Of a stretch of 64,000 bases of DNA, positions 24,269 through 34,142 are shown one piece after another; position 1 is the first letter of the stretch, and the number at the start of each line of letters is the position of its first letter. The position numbers and the translations under genes were made by a program. Location: positions 1 to 64,000 of the forward strand of contig WYDT01000005.1 in NCBI GenBank assembly GCA_013122435.1, given 5' to 3'. Source of the DNA: Chloroflexi bacterium AL-N1 (GTDB lineage: Bacteria > Chloroflexota > Chloroflexia > Chloroflexales > Roseiflexaceae). Under the pieces are notes generated by a model. It ran no database searches and had not been told where the DNA came from. It saw only the letters and a program-made list of their open reading frames with translations.

Positions 24269-24615
24269 CTAGATGTGTGTTGGCGCACACAAGAACATTC
24301 ATCGGACGGGAGCGGCCCCGTCCTCTCTCGGGTATCGGCTCCTTTCCTCTCTTCTCTCGGTCAATTAGTCACGCGGATCGGGAACGGTGTCAGGAACCTC
24401 GGGATAGGGAACATCATCGTCATCTCCATAGCAGCGGATAGCGGTGTTGGTAACGTACTGGGTGTAATTGAACAGGACCATTAGTCATTTCTCCTTACCG
24501 AACAGCGATGCTATAATCGCTGTGAGCCGGTGCTAGATGTGTGTTGGCGCACACAAGAACATTCATCGGACGGGAGCGGCCCCGTCCTCTCTCGGGTATC
24601 GGCTCCTTTCCTCTC
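24269..24615. repeat. 83-bp duplicated segment flanking a small gene
   Basis: Positions 24269-24351 are repeated identically at 24533-24615, 264 bp apart. Each copy holds a small hairpin (GTGTG..CACAC) and one reverse-oriented palindromic element (24303-24327 and 24567-24591). The unit between them includes a small gene (24365-24481). Confidence 0.85.
24365..24481 (-). CDS. Small acidic early protein (38 aa)
   Basis: A 39-codon frame begins ATG 24481 with GGAG at proper distance and reads MVLFNYTQYVTNTAIRCYGD, then an acidic/proline tail (DDDVPYPEVPDTVPDPRD). Good ribosome-binding site and protein-like composition support it, although it is short. It is in the leftward early gene set. No function is recognised. 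Confidence 0.5.
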   Translation of the reverse strand: MVLFNYTQYVTNTAIRCYGDDDDVPYPEVPDTVPDPRD

Positions 24616-24628
24616 CTCTCAACCTCCT

Positions 24629-24946
24629 TTACGCGCCCTCCATCTGAGCAATCTGGTCATTCCACCATTGCAACATCTCTAAACCAGTCCATTCTTTACC
24701 GTGTCGCTCGTTCACATAACCGGCGAATGCGTAGGCTTGCAGAGTCAACTGTGGGAGGGTAAGATCAGCCAGCTTCAGCAACGCCTCTCGACGATCTGCG
24801 CGGAGCAGTTCGTAAAGGTCAGCACAGTCGAGTGTTGGTGTGGAAAGGGCTTGCTGATAGCGATAGCGGAGGTCGTGGGTAAGCTCTGCATCTTGTCGGT
24901 TGTGGTAGCGACCGAGGTAGGTCGCGCTGGTTCGTCGTATGGTCAT
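24629..24946 (-). CDS. First gene of the leftward early operon, function unknown
   Basis: ATG 24946 (AGGA upstream) gives a 105-residue helical protein, MTIRRTSATYLGRYHNRQDA and onward, with a middle LLRADRREALLKLADLTLPQ and a final GKEWTGLEMLQWWNDQ. It is the first gene after the strong leftward promoter at 25001-25029, so it is expected to be the earliest protein made from it. It may be a regulatory or host-takeover protein; this is inferred from position only. Confidence 0.6.
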   Translation of the reverse strand: MTIRRTSATYLGRYHNRQDAELTHDLRYRYQQALSTPTLDCADLYELLRADRREALLKLADLTLPQLTLQAYAFAGYVNERHGKEWTGLEMLQWWNDQIAQMEGA

Positions 24947-24980
24947 GGTGGTGGTTCCTAGTCGTAACGTGTCATCTATA

Positions 24981-25029
24981 TACATCAAGTTACACTAAGT
25001 AATATACACCAAGTTACATCAGGTGTCAA
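24981..25029 (-). promoter_or_regulatory. Leftward early promoter with two operator repeats
   Basis: Minus strand: -35 TTGACA (25024-25029), 17-bp spacer, -10 TATATT (25001-25006). The repeat TACATCAAGTTACA (24981-24994) and TACACCAAGTTACA (25005-25018) occur 24 bp apart, one just past the -10 and one in the spacer. They are ideally placed for repression. Confidence 0.85.
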
Positions 25030-25059
25030 GAGGCAATTTGCTATTCAGTCTATTACTTG

Positions 25060-25088
25060 TTGACACCTCATATGATCTGATATATATT
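25060..25088 (+). promoter_or_regulatory. Rightward promoter of the HTH genes
   Basis: -35 TTGACA (25060-25065), 17-bp spacer, -10 TATATT (25083-25088). Its -35 region TTGACACCT forms an inverted repeat with the divergent promoter (AGGTGTCAA at 25021-25029). Transcription would start about 25 bp before the chosen start of the next gene. Confidence 0.85.
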
Positions 25089-25118
25089 GTCATGACAGTA
25101 AACGGCCAGGAGATGCTT

Positions 25119-25361
25119 ATGGAAGAAAAATATTTCACCATTAATGAAGTATCTGATATGTTCAAAGTCACACGAAAAGCCGTCTATGATTGGATGGAAA
25201 AGGGGTGGTTAGAATATGTCATTGTCGGCACACATCGCCGCATTACACAAAGTGCAATCGACGCATTTGTTCAGCGAGGATCGGCAAAAAGTGAAGAGAA
25301 AAAAGAGGAAGATCAAAAAAACGAAACGCCCGAACGATTAGTACTTTCAACAGTGGTGTGA
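25119..25361 (+). CDS. Excisionase-like helix-turn-helix protein 1
   Basis: ATG 25119 has AGGAG six bases upstream and fits the promoter, so it is preferred over ATG 25092. The 80-residue protein begins MEEKYFTINEVSDMFKVTRK and has a HTH_17/MerR-like DNA-binding core: FTINEVSDMFKVTRKAVYDW, then VIVGTHRRITQSAIDAFV. Such small proteins are often excisionases or early regulators. Its last codons (PERLVLSTVV) lie in the 5' arm of the terminator hairpin. It is transcribed from the right-hand divergent promoter and may act at the operators of the switch. Confidence 0.75.
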   Translation: MEEKYFTINEVSDMFKVTRKAVYDWMEKGWLEYVIVGTHRRITQSAIDAFVQRGSAKSEEKKEEDQKNETPERLVLSTVV

Positions 25362-25387
25362 GCACTGTTGTAATCGTTCGGGCGTTT
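25324..25387 (+). terminator. Terminator overlapping the end of HTH gene 1
   Basis: A perfect 17-bp outer stem (25324-25340 with 25371-25387, AAACGCCCGAACGATTA) encloses an inner stem CAACAGTG/CACTGTTG. It overlaps the last 12 codons of the gene and ends in a short T-run. Confidence 0.8.
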
Positions 25388-25446
25388 TGAAGTTTCTATC
25401 CTTAGTTTACCATGGCTTACAAACATGGTAGAGGACCGAGTCCACC

Positions 25447-25659
25447 ATGGTTACAGAAGAACTACTGTACATCACTGAAGTTGCTGATGAGCTTCGAGTC
25501 ACCCGCAAAACAATCTATGATTGGATGCGAACAGAGCGATTGGATTATGTAAGAGTCGGGGGAAGGCGACGAATACGCCGATCTGAACTTAACCGATTTA
25601 TTCAAGTAATGAGAAATCAAAGTCCTGAGCATACAAAAGCACCCGAACCACATATATAG
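25447..25659 (+). CDS. Excisionase-like helix-turn-helix protein 2
   Basis: The 70-residue protein is a paralogue of the preceding gene: MVTEELLYITEVADELRVTR, then KTIYDWMRTERLDYVRVGGR and RRIRRSELNRFIQVM. It again has the MerR-like HTH with a basic wing. The first gene ends in its own strong terminator, so this one may need its own weak promoter or read-through. The end of this gene also overlaps a hairpin. It may be the second component of an excision or lysogeny-control module. Confidence 0.7.
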   Translation: MVTEELLYITEVADELRVTRKTIYDWMRTERLDYVRVGGRRRIRRSELNRFIQVMRNQSPEHTKAPEPHI

Positions 25660-25671
25660 TTCGAGTGCTTT
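25635..25671 (+). terminator. Terminator overlapping the end of HTH gene 2
   Basis: Arms AAAAGCACCCGAAC (25635-25648) and GTTCGAGTGCTTT (25659-25671) with one mismatch and a T-rich 3' side. It covers the final codons of the gene, as for the first paralogue. Confidence 0.75.
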
Positions 25672-25775
25672 CCTGTCTCGGTCTTAGTGTGAGGCCGCCA
25701 AACCTAAAAACACTAAGACCCTAAACGGTCGTTTCAGTTCGATTTGATTTGAACCTTAACAACCAGATATATTTT

Positions 25776-26336
25776 TTATATATTAGGTCCCGTCTCATCC
25801 AGGCATTCGATAGCTACATCTTGAAGATGAAGCTGGGTTACCGTTACAAAAGTTTGCCACGCGAGTCGACCCTGGTCTACTTTATCCAATAGATCAGCAA
25901 TGTCATTGAATCGATGATGCATATTTTTGCAACCACCTAGAAACTCCCGTAGCACACGGCGCTCACTGGCTGGTATTTCGATTAGGTTCCTCATCCTTTT
26001 CACGCAGGCAAGTGTCAATCGACGATAGCCAGGAAACCGCTTTTGCCCTTCCTGTACAGTCCAAGCCCCATACTTGGTACCAACAGCTATCAATCCCTCA
26101 ACGCCATCAAACAGGATACGATCTCGGTCTTCAGTAGACCAATCTGCTTCTCTGCCTTTCGATGCTGCCCATATCTGTGTGAGATATGCTGCAAGTGTTG
26201 GAATGGCTGTATTGCTACAATATACTGTGCTCACTCTTTCATCGTTGAGTTCAAAGTACGCAAAAAGCTTTATCACAATGTGTAGCAGTTCTGGTACTTT
26301 TTCATCTACCCAATAATCAGCGTGAGGAGCTTCCAT
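25776..26336 (-). CDS. Unknown chromosomal or prophage-edge protein
   Basis: The 186-residue protein (MEAPHADYWVDEKVPELLHI onward) is helical with a segment SNTAIPTLAAYLTQIWAASK and ends with ECLDETGPNI. It is not recognised. It lies between the phage regulators and the tRNA gene on the minus strand, so it could mark the right edge of the prophage or the adjoining chromosome. No palindromic element is present here. Confidence 0.5.
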   Translation of the reverse strand: MEAPHADYWVDEKVPELLHIVIKLFAYFELNDERVSTVYCSNTAIPTLAAYLTQIWAASKGREADWSTEDRDRILFDGVEGLIAVGTKYGAWTVQEGQKRFPGYRRLTLACVKRMRNLIEIPASERRVLREFLGGCKNMHHRFNDIADLLDKVDQGRLAWQTFVTVTQLHLQDVAIECLDETGPNI

Positions 26337-26504
26337 GAATGAGCCTATCCACCCAACAACTTAACAGGCGAAAAGCACACGCAGACCTTCACGAATTGAT
26401 TATTTGGCATCATTGAGGGGAGAATACTAACAGTTGCTGTTGATATACAGCCGATGGACCACCTCAACCTCAATGAACTTACGCAATATGCACAATTAGG
26501 AAGG

Positions 26505-26580
26505 TGGCTCCCCGACTAGGACTCGAACCTAGAACCTACTGATTAACAGTCAGCCGCTCTACCGATTGAGCTATCGGGGA
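26505..26580 (-). tRNA. tRNA-Asn (GTT anticodon)
   Basis: The minus strand reads TCCCCGATAGCTCAATCGGT and continues with a CTGTTAATC anticodon loop (anticodon GTT), a T-loop GGTTCGAGTCC and the acceptor strand TCGGGGA followed by G and an encoded CCA. All four arms can pair. It is likely functional. Confidence 0.95.
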
Positions 26581-26652
26581 TCATTTACTTGTGACTGGGA
26601 TTATACACACCTCTTGGTTTACTGTCAAATATATATCGTTATGAGCATAAAT

Positions 26653-26688
26653 AAAAAAGGGATGTGCGATAGCCACACATCCCTTTTT
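26653..26688 (-). terminator. Bidirectional terminator
   Basis: A hairpin with the stem AAGGGATGTG/CACATCCCTT and A/T runs on both sides lies downstream of the LPXTG gene. It can terminate transcription from either direction. Confidence 0.75.
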
Positions 26689-26700
26689 CCAGACAATTGA

Positions 26701-27066
26701 TTAAATCTGTGTTCTGCGGCGGCTCGATGCAATCATCGCAGCAGCAATACCCATAATGATAAGTGCTGCAAATCCGAGCAGAAGAGTACTTAATCCAGAG
26801 TTGCCACCAGTTTCAGGAAGGGCAGCAGGTGTGTCGTCAGTCGTTGTGTCGTCGGTCGTTTCTGAGGTCGTTTCTTCGACTACTTCCTCAGTAGCCTCTG
26901 GGGTCGTTTCTTCGACTACTTCCTCAGTGGCCTCTTCTTCAGCGGTCGGTGTTTCGTCTTGGAACGATGGTGCGAACCCTGAACTTGCACTGGCTCCAGG
27001 TACTACCATTAGTACTAGGATCATGATACCAGCAATCAACGTTCCAAGAAATGCGGTCTTTTTCAT
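26701..27066 (-). CDS. LPXTG-anchored small surface protein
   Basis: ATG 27066 has GGAGG five bases upstream. The 121-residue protein has an N-terminal signal/TM segment (residues about 5-28, AFLGTLIAGIMILVLMVVPG), then an acidic Thr/Glu spacer with repeated TEEVVEETTPEA-type units (45-80). A sortase motif LPETG at 83-87, a membrane helix (92-113) and a final SSRRRTQI complete it. It should be exported and linked to the cell wall or pseudo-wall by a sortase, which lies outside this window. This supports a monoderm envelope. The body is short, so it may be a cell-wall spacer protein. Confidence 0.8.
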   Translation of the reverse strand: MKKTAFLGTLIAGIMILVLMVVPGASASSGFAPSFQDETPTAEEEATEEVVEETTPEATEEVVEETTSETTDDTTTDDTPAALPETGGNSGLSTLLLGFAALIIMGIAAAMIASSRRRTQI

Positions 27067-27280
27067 GAACTCCTCCATGATACAAAAGATTCCTTTAAAG
27101 GCTTCTTGGCCTAGCCGAATTATCAGCAAGATATGTGCCAGTACTACAATGAAATACCACTATAACTCACGGATTTCTCATTTTGTGTAATCTCCCGCCT
27201 CATATATCGTTTTTTTACCATAAATATTGTTTGTTGGTTGGTTAGTACCGCAAATTGTAGGAATGTCATCGGATTTCTGA

Positions 27281-27310
27281 TTGTTGTCTCACTCAAGAAT
27301 CAACTATAAT
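27281..27310 (+). promoter_or_regulatory. Candidate ligA promoter
   Basis: TTGTTG (27281-27286) is followed 18 bases later by TATAAT (27305-27310), about 83 bp before the ligA start codon. The -10 is perfect; the -35 is weak. Confidence 0.5.
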
Positions 27311-27323
27311 GTTCGAGTGATAA

Positions 27324-29567
<2,244 letters not shown>

Positions 29568-29584
29568 GTGAGGATGGCTCTAGA

Positions 29585-29994
29585 ACTATACTCTGCGACA
29601 CGCAACATGATCGCAGAAGGCATGGATTGCCGCATTAGGTATAAAGCCGTAATAGGAAGGCGTGCCTGCGGTATCGTAGCTCCAATAACCGAATCCTCCT
29701 GTATTGAAGATAGATATATTAATCCCACATGAAGAAGCGCTATAACAGACATGTTCCCGCTAATGGAACAAATCACCGTCTGTCTCATGAGATTGGGCTG
29801 CCTGTACTCTCAGTATCTCAACAGGACGATTGCATGAAATGGAATGCCATGTGTTAATACCATACATGACGGTGGTTCTTGCCTGACACTCAACCCCGTG
29901 CTTGAGAGTCACTGCCTGTATTGGTGTTACAGGCAATACCAATCGACCCCAGCATCACCATCAGAACCCACCACTGACACATAGAACGGTGCAT
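29585..29994 (-). pseudogene. Decayed paralogue of a secreted Cys-rich protein
   Basis: From ATG 29994 the frame starts MHRSMCQWWVLMVMLGSIGI, like the intact gene at 30027-30476 (MNRSMCQWLVLVVMLGSI). It then needs one frame change near 29930 to continue as VTLKHGVECQARTTV and the RPVEILRVQAAQSHETDG block. An in-frame TAG follows DGDLFH, before the remaining sequence (REHVCYSASSCG to CDHVACRRV) ends at 29585. The pair shares a signal peptide, the conserved RVQAAQSxETDG motif and Cys positions. Confidence 0.75.
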
Positions 29995-30026
29995 ACAAGT
30001 TCTCCTTACGTATGATCAGGAAGGCA

Positions 30027-30476
30027 TTAAGGCCGTTCACAGTACACTGGATTACAGAACATCCACACACCATTATTAGGAATATACCCGTAATAATATT
30101 GATCACCAGGTATTCCTGCGGTGCCTGCTGTGTCCATCAACCAGCGTCCAAAGGCGGATTTTGTTCTTGTTCCATCCATATAGACGGAACAGAATGATGC
30201 GTTATAACACGTGCTTACTTCATAAAAGAAAAGGCTACCATCTGTCTCCTGAGATTGGGCTGCCTGGACACGCAACATTTCGACTGGGCGGTTACAGGTA
30301 ACTGTGTGATACGTAGCATTACCATACGGAACAGGTCTAACAGTAACCAGAATTGTCTCTGCGTGACAAACAACCCCGTGCTTGAGAGTTGCTGCCTGTG
30401 TTGGTGCTGCTTGCAACAGTATAATCGACCCCAACATCACCACCAGAACCAACCACTGACACATAGAACGGTTCAT
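30027..30476 (-). CDS. Secreted Cys-rich protein, function unknown
   Basis: The 149-residue protein has a signal peptide (residues about 1-28, MNRSMCQWLVLVVMLGSIIL). The mature part has Cys in VVCHAETI, VTCNRPVEML, TCYNASFC and WMFCNPVYCERP, suggesting disulfides outside the cell. It has a decayed neighbour copy at 29585. Upstream lie 11-bp direct repeats (30608-30633) just past the end of the STAND regulator, so it is a candidate regulatory target. No catalytic motif is recognised. Confidence 0.65.
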   Translation of the reverse strand: MNRSMCQWLVLVVMLGSIILLQAAPTQAATLKHGVVCHAETILVTVRPVPYGNATYHTVTCNRPVEMLRVQAAQSQETDGSLFFYEVSTCYNASFCSVYMDGTRTKSAFGRWLMDTAGTAGIPGDQYYYGYIPNNGVWMFCNPVYCERP

Positions 30477-30607
30477 ACAGTTCTCCTTGACAAGTACAAG
30501 AGTGGACGCATACAGGGCGTTCCACTCAACAGGAACAGGTATCTCCTGAGTCCTAAATGATATATGCAGTAAATCATATAATGATAGTCAGATGCAAGTC
30601 GTTAAGT

Positions 30608-30633
30608 GGGATAAAAGCGGGATAAAAGCGGGG
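30608..30633 (-). promoter_or_regulatory. 11-bp direct repeats (GGGATAAAAGC)
   Basis: GGGATAAAAGC occurs twice in tandem (30608-30618, 30619-30629) with a GGGG start of a third. Period is one helical turn. They lie about 130 bp upstream of the gene ending at 30027 and ahead of a TATCAT -10-like hexamer; the -35 is poor. Confidence 0.55.
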
Positions 30634-30657
30634 ATTTTTTAACCTGACCTTTGATTG

Positions 30658-33219
30658 TTATGGCGTATCCTCAAGTGCATATGTAACCAGATATTCAAAA
30701 GACATCTTTTGAGCCCGCTCTATACTTGCCATTTGTGTGTGCAAATCGAGTTGTGTCAAGCGGATTGTGAGTTTTCCAGGTCGCAGTAAAGGATTAAAGA
30801 TATCCTGGGAAACCGATACACCTTCATGCAGTTTTTGTGCTGCAGTCTGCAAAATAGTTGCTCTTGCCAGATGACCTTGTCCTGCTGTGGCTTCGGCTAA
30901 CCCCTCTAAGCTTTTAATGAAGATCAGTGGTGATTCATGGGGGCAGAGTAAATGAATGGATTGCCGGAAGTATGCTATTGACTCGGTAAAGTGATCCTTC
31001 ATGCAGGCTATCCATCCTAAATCAATCATGGATAACGCGATACTAATCGTATCACCAATATATTCTCTCAGGGCCAGACTTTCCTGATAGAATGCGATAG
31101 CCTGGTCATAACTGCCTTCATAAAAAGCAATGTGTCCTAAGTTGCTGAGGGAAATTGCACTATTGAGCTGATCTCCAGTCATACGACTCAGGGCAAGACT
31201 CTCCTGATGCAATGTAGTTGCTTGAGTAAGGTTTCTCTGCTGCATAGCAATATGCCCCAGATTACCAAGTGCTGATGCGATGCCGCCAACATTCTGGAGT
31301 TCTCGATGGATCGCTAAACTTTCTTCGTGGAGTTGTTGTGCCTGTGACAGGTGTCCCTCATACATCAAAAATGTTCCGGAATTCGTACAGGCCGCCGCCA
31401 AAGCAGCTTTATTATTTACAGATCTGTGAATAGTAAGACTCTGTTCAAAAAGCTGACATGCCTGTGAGCCTTGACCACGCGTAGACATAACAATCGCCAG
31501 TCCATCAAGTCCTTTTGCAATCATAGCAGGTTCGCCCAACTTCTGTGCAAGGGCCAGACAATGTTCTAGCATGCTTTGAGCCTTTGTATAGTCACCCTGA
31601 CAATATGCCAGCGAACCAGCCGCATGAAGGGCCCGGATATAGTCAGGGGTTGCAGTAGCGGGTACATGATGGAGCACTGACTCGGTCCACATGCGTCCTT
31701 CTGTAAGATAACCTTTTGTGCGCCAGAATGGTGTCAGTGCAATGACCAGACGTAATGAGATATCATGGTTACCAGAATCGAGCGACCATTTTAATGCAAC
31801 ACGCAGATTAGCAATTTCTAAATCAAGTTGTTCAAGAGCATGTGCCTGTTGTGTGCAGAGTGCCTCTTGTAGTTCCTGTTCTACTATGTGGAGATAGTAA
31901 TGTGCGTGCCGATCGTGTACCGCTGCACTCTGTCCAGATATCTGTAAATGGTTCAATACCCACATGCGGATCGTTTCAAGGAGACGAAAACGATATTCTG
32001 TCTCCTGATCTGCGATTCGTTGAATCAGATTATGATGCAGTAACCTGGTCAGAATAGGTACATGACTGTGATGGTATGGTGCTTGAACGCCATGTTCCTG
32101 AGCAAGCGTACAGATATGTTCAGCGGCTCTGATCGTCCAGGTTCCAGCAAATATGCCCAGTTGACAGAATAAGTGTTGTTCTGCTGGCGTCAGTAATTGA
32201 TAGCTCCATGTAAGTGTTGTATGTAGTGATTGCTGATGTGGAAGCAAATCCTGAGAGCCACTTTCTAGGAGATACAGGTTGGCACTACATAAACGTCGTA
32301 CCATGTCTTGTGGTTTCAGTAGTGGTGTATGTACCGCGATTAATTCAATAGCCAATGGTAATCCATCGAGGTGAGTACAAATACTCGCAACAGCGTGAGC
32401 ATTTTCAGTAGTTAATTGAAAATCGGGCATATAAGCCTGAGCACGCTGGAGAAACAGATGAATTGCTTCAAAACCTGTCAGTTGTTCAGGGTCAGGCAGA
32501 TTTGCAGGATCAGGAAGCGTGAGAGGTGGTACTACGACGATATGTTCACCAGATACGTGCAGGCTGCTTCGGCTGGTTACAAGTAGTGTCAGTTGCGGAA
32601 CAGATGCAAGCAAGGTTGTTAACACAGGTGCTGCTGTACACACATGTTCAAAGTTATCGAGTATCAGCAAAAGCTGCTTCTTGTGGAGAGCAGCAATAAT
32701 ATGCTTTATCAGTGATTGGGTGTGACCTTCGTGGATTCCCACTACCTGAGCAATAGAGGTGGGGACAAGATCAGGTGATTGAATGGCTCCTAAGGATACA
32801 AAATGTACTCCATCGCTAAAACGCTCTGCCATATGTTTTGCTACAGCCAGTGCCACTCTTGTTTTGCCGACGCCGGGTGGACCACAAAGGGTTAGCAACC
32901 GCATGTTGGCGCACTGTAGGTGAGCACCAACCTCGGCAATGATCTGATGTCGTCCAATTAATGGAGTAGTAGGAACAGGGAGTGATAGTGCATGGGTACC
33001 AGTACGTGCAAATTGTATAAAGTGTGCTCTCTCACGAGCAGGAATATTGAGTACTTGAGTAAGACGTTTAGCAATCTGATACGAGGAGCGCATCCGATCA
33101 GTTTCAATTTTGCGGATGGTTTCACCAGAACAGCCAACTTGATACCCTAATGCATGTTGGGTTAACCCCTGGCTGGTACGCAATTGTTTCAGCCATTGGC
33201 CAAAGGATTGTGTAGTCAT
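30658..33219 (-). CDS. HTH-STAND-TPR transcriptional regulator
   Basis: ATG 33219 has AAGGAGGA upstream. The 853-residue protein has an N-terminal XRE-type HTH (residues about 7-60, KQLRTSQGLTQHALGYQVGC), an NB-ARC/STAND NTPase with Walker A GPPGVGKT (113-120) and Walker B LLLILDN (183-189), and a C-terminal array of TPR repeats (from about 545, e.g. GDYTKAQSMLEHCLALAQKL, GSYDQAIAFYQESLALRE). Such proteins bind a ligand or partner through the TPRs and use ATP/ADP exchange to switch DNA binding. It is divergent from a secreted-protein gene and next to CCGCTTTTA repeats, so it is a candidate regulator of that local set. Confidence 0.85.
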   Translation of the reverse strand: MTTQSFGQWLKQLRTSQGLTQHALGYQVGCSGETIRKIETDRMRSSYQIAKRLTQVLNIPARERAHFIQFARTGTHALSLPVPTTPLIGRHQIIAEVGAHLQCANMRLLTLCGPPGVGKTRVALAVAKHMAERFSDGVHFVSLGAIQSPDLVPTSIAQVVGIHEGHTQSLIKHIIAALHKKQLLLILDNFEHVCTAAPVLTTLLASVPQLTLLVTSRSSLHVSGEHIVVVPPLTLPDPANLPDPEQLTGFEAIHLFLQRAQAYMPDFQLTTENAHAVASICTHLDGLPLAIELIAVHTPLLKPQDMVRRLCSANLYLLESGSQDLLPHQQSLHTTLTWSYQLLTPAEQHLFCQLGIFAGTWTIRAAEHICTLAQEHGVQAPYHHSHVPILTRLLHHNLIQRIADQETEYRFRLLETIRMWVLNHLQISGQSAAVHDRHAHYYLHIVEQELQEALCTQQAHALEQLDLEIANLRVALKWSLDSGNHDISLRLVIALTPFWRTKGYLTEGRMWTESVLHHVPATATPDYIRALHAAGSLAYCQGDYTKAQSMLEHCLALAQKLGEPAMIAKGLDGLAIVMSTRGQGSQACQLFEQSLTIHRSVNNKAALAAACTNSGTFLMYEGHLSQAQQLHEESLAIHRELQNVGGIASALGNLGHIAMQQRNLTQATTLHQESLALSRMTGDQLNSAISLSNLGHIAFYEGSYDQAIAFYQESLALREYIGDTISIALSMIDLGWIACMKDHFTESIAYFRQSIHLLCPHESPLIFIKSLEGLAEATAGQGHLARATILQTAAQKLHEGVSVSQDIFNPLLRPGKLTIRLTQLDLHTQMASIERAQKMSFEYLVTYALEDTP

Positions 33220-33363
33220 ATACTTCCTCCTTATGCTTATGTATGTATCAAAATAGATTGCTGATTCCATAAATCGGGAAGTCAAGCTATAAGTAGGATG
33301 GGTAAAACTGTATGTCTTCTAGGATCTGCAATATATTTATATTATACCGATTTTATCCCACAT

Positions 33364-33384
33364 GTATACCGCGTGTATACCGCT
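33364..33384. promoter_or_regulatory. 11-bp direct repeats (GTATACCGC)
   Basis: GTATACCGC occurs at 33364-33372 and 33375-33383 with an 11-bp period and continues into CTTTTTAGG. It lies between the divergent STAND regulator and the secreted gene at 33465, ahead of a TATGAT -10-like site. Confidence 0.5.
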
Positions 33385-33464
33385 TTTTAGGCTTACAGTG
33401 ATCTCCTTAATATGATGTAATGGGAGCTACAACTATTTTCCCTGTTATGTTAAGGAGGACTATT

Positions 33465-34040
33465 ATGTGGTCAGTGCGAATGATGTTTTGTGCCTTTATG
33501 TTGTGTACCCTCTTTATTGTTGAGAACATAGGTCATGTGCATGCTGAGTCAGTGCCGGATACTATCCAACCTTCTGGATCTGAGCACATAATGTATGACA
33601 CATTTCAGAGAATTTCACACGATATAAGCAGTCTGCCCAAAGAAATGCGACAGGAAGCAATTATTAATGGTGATCTGTGTAAGACCTTTACCTATGGCGT
33701 GAATGGACGGACATATGCGGGCACATGGCAGTTTACGTTTAGTCAACATGTTGGATGGTGTTATAATGGGTGGCAGGTTACCTATCACAGTGTATGGCAT
33801 ACGTATTCTACTTCATTAGGCTGGAGTTATCAGGGGATTTCGTCACAGAGTAATGCTCCGGGTCCTAATCAGTCATTTTGGCAGGATACCGCAACTGCAA
33901 AATTCTCTTACTGTGCTGGTCCAGTAGGATGTCTTTTTGATCGGTACCCCTGGGTAAATACCGTGGTGCGAGGTGATGGTTCGTATGGTGGTTCAGGTGG
34001 TGGTGGTGATGGTATTCCACTTTCTTTAGGTTCTCAGTAA
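33465..34040 (+). CDS. Secreted protein, function unknown
   Basis: ATG 33465 with AAGGAGGA gives a 191-residue protein with a signal peptide (residues about 3-27, SVRMMFCAFMLCTLFIVENI). The mature part has Trp/Tyr-rich blocks (AGTWQFTFSQHVGWCYNGWQ, LGWSYQGISSQSNAPGPNQS) and a Gly-rich tail (YGGSGGGGDGIPL). It is divergent from the STAND regulator with a shared regulatory gap. Two pairs of Cys suggest disulfides. Function is unknown. Confidence 0.65.
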   Translation: MWSVRMMFCAFMLCTLFIVENIGHVHAESVPDTIQPSGSEHIMYDTFQRISHDISSLPKEMRQEAIINGDLCKTFTYGVNGRTYAGTWQFTFSQHVGWCYNGWQVTYHSVWHTYSTSLGWSYQGISSQSNAPGPNQSFWQDTATAKFSYCAGPVGCLFDRYPWVNTVVRGDGSYGGSGGGGDGIPLSLGSQ

Positions 34041-34094
34041 CATAGTGTCAGTAGCTTTGGTCTTTGGTATCAGAAAACGGAAGGTTTTTTTATC

Positions 34095-34130
34095 AAAAGC
34101 ACTCTCAACTCCAACAGTTGGGAGTGCTTT
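34095..34130. terminator. Hairpin between convergent genes
   Basis: AAAGCACTC and GAGTGCTTT form a stem with an inner AACTCCAACAGTT part. Short A/T runs flank both sides, so it may terminate both the secreted-protein gene and the peptidase gene. Confidence 0.6.
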
Positions 34131-34142
34131 GGTCAGTCTCTA

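Noticed and set aside
6568..24591. CRISPR array made of the repeated palindromic element.
   Set aside because: Copies are irregularly spaced, lie in and between genes, and have no spacer of constant length or cas genes.
26505..26580. tRNA-Asn as the attachment site of the prophage.
   Set aside because: No tyrosine integrase and no repeat of the tRNA 3' end near 1-300 was seen; the only recombinase is a serine type, which rarely uses tRNA genes.
26756..27190. Plus-strand frame antisense to the LPXTG gene.
   Set aside because: It mirrors the Thr/Glu repeats as Val/Ser repeats and lacks a start signal; it is a shadow of the minus-strand gene.
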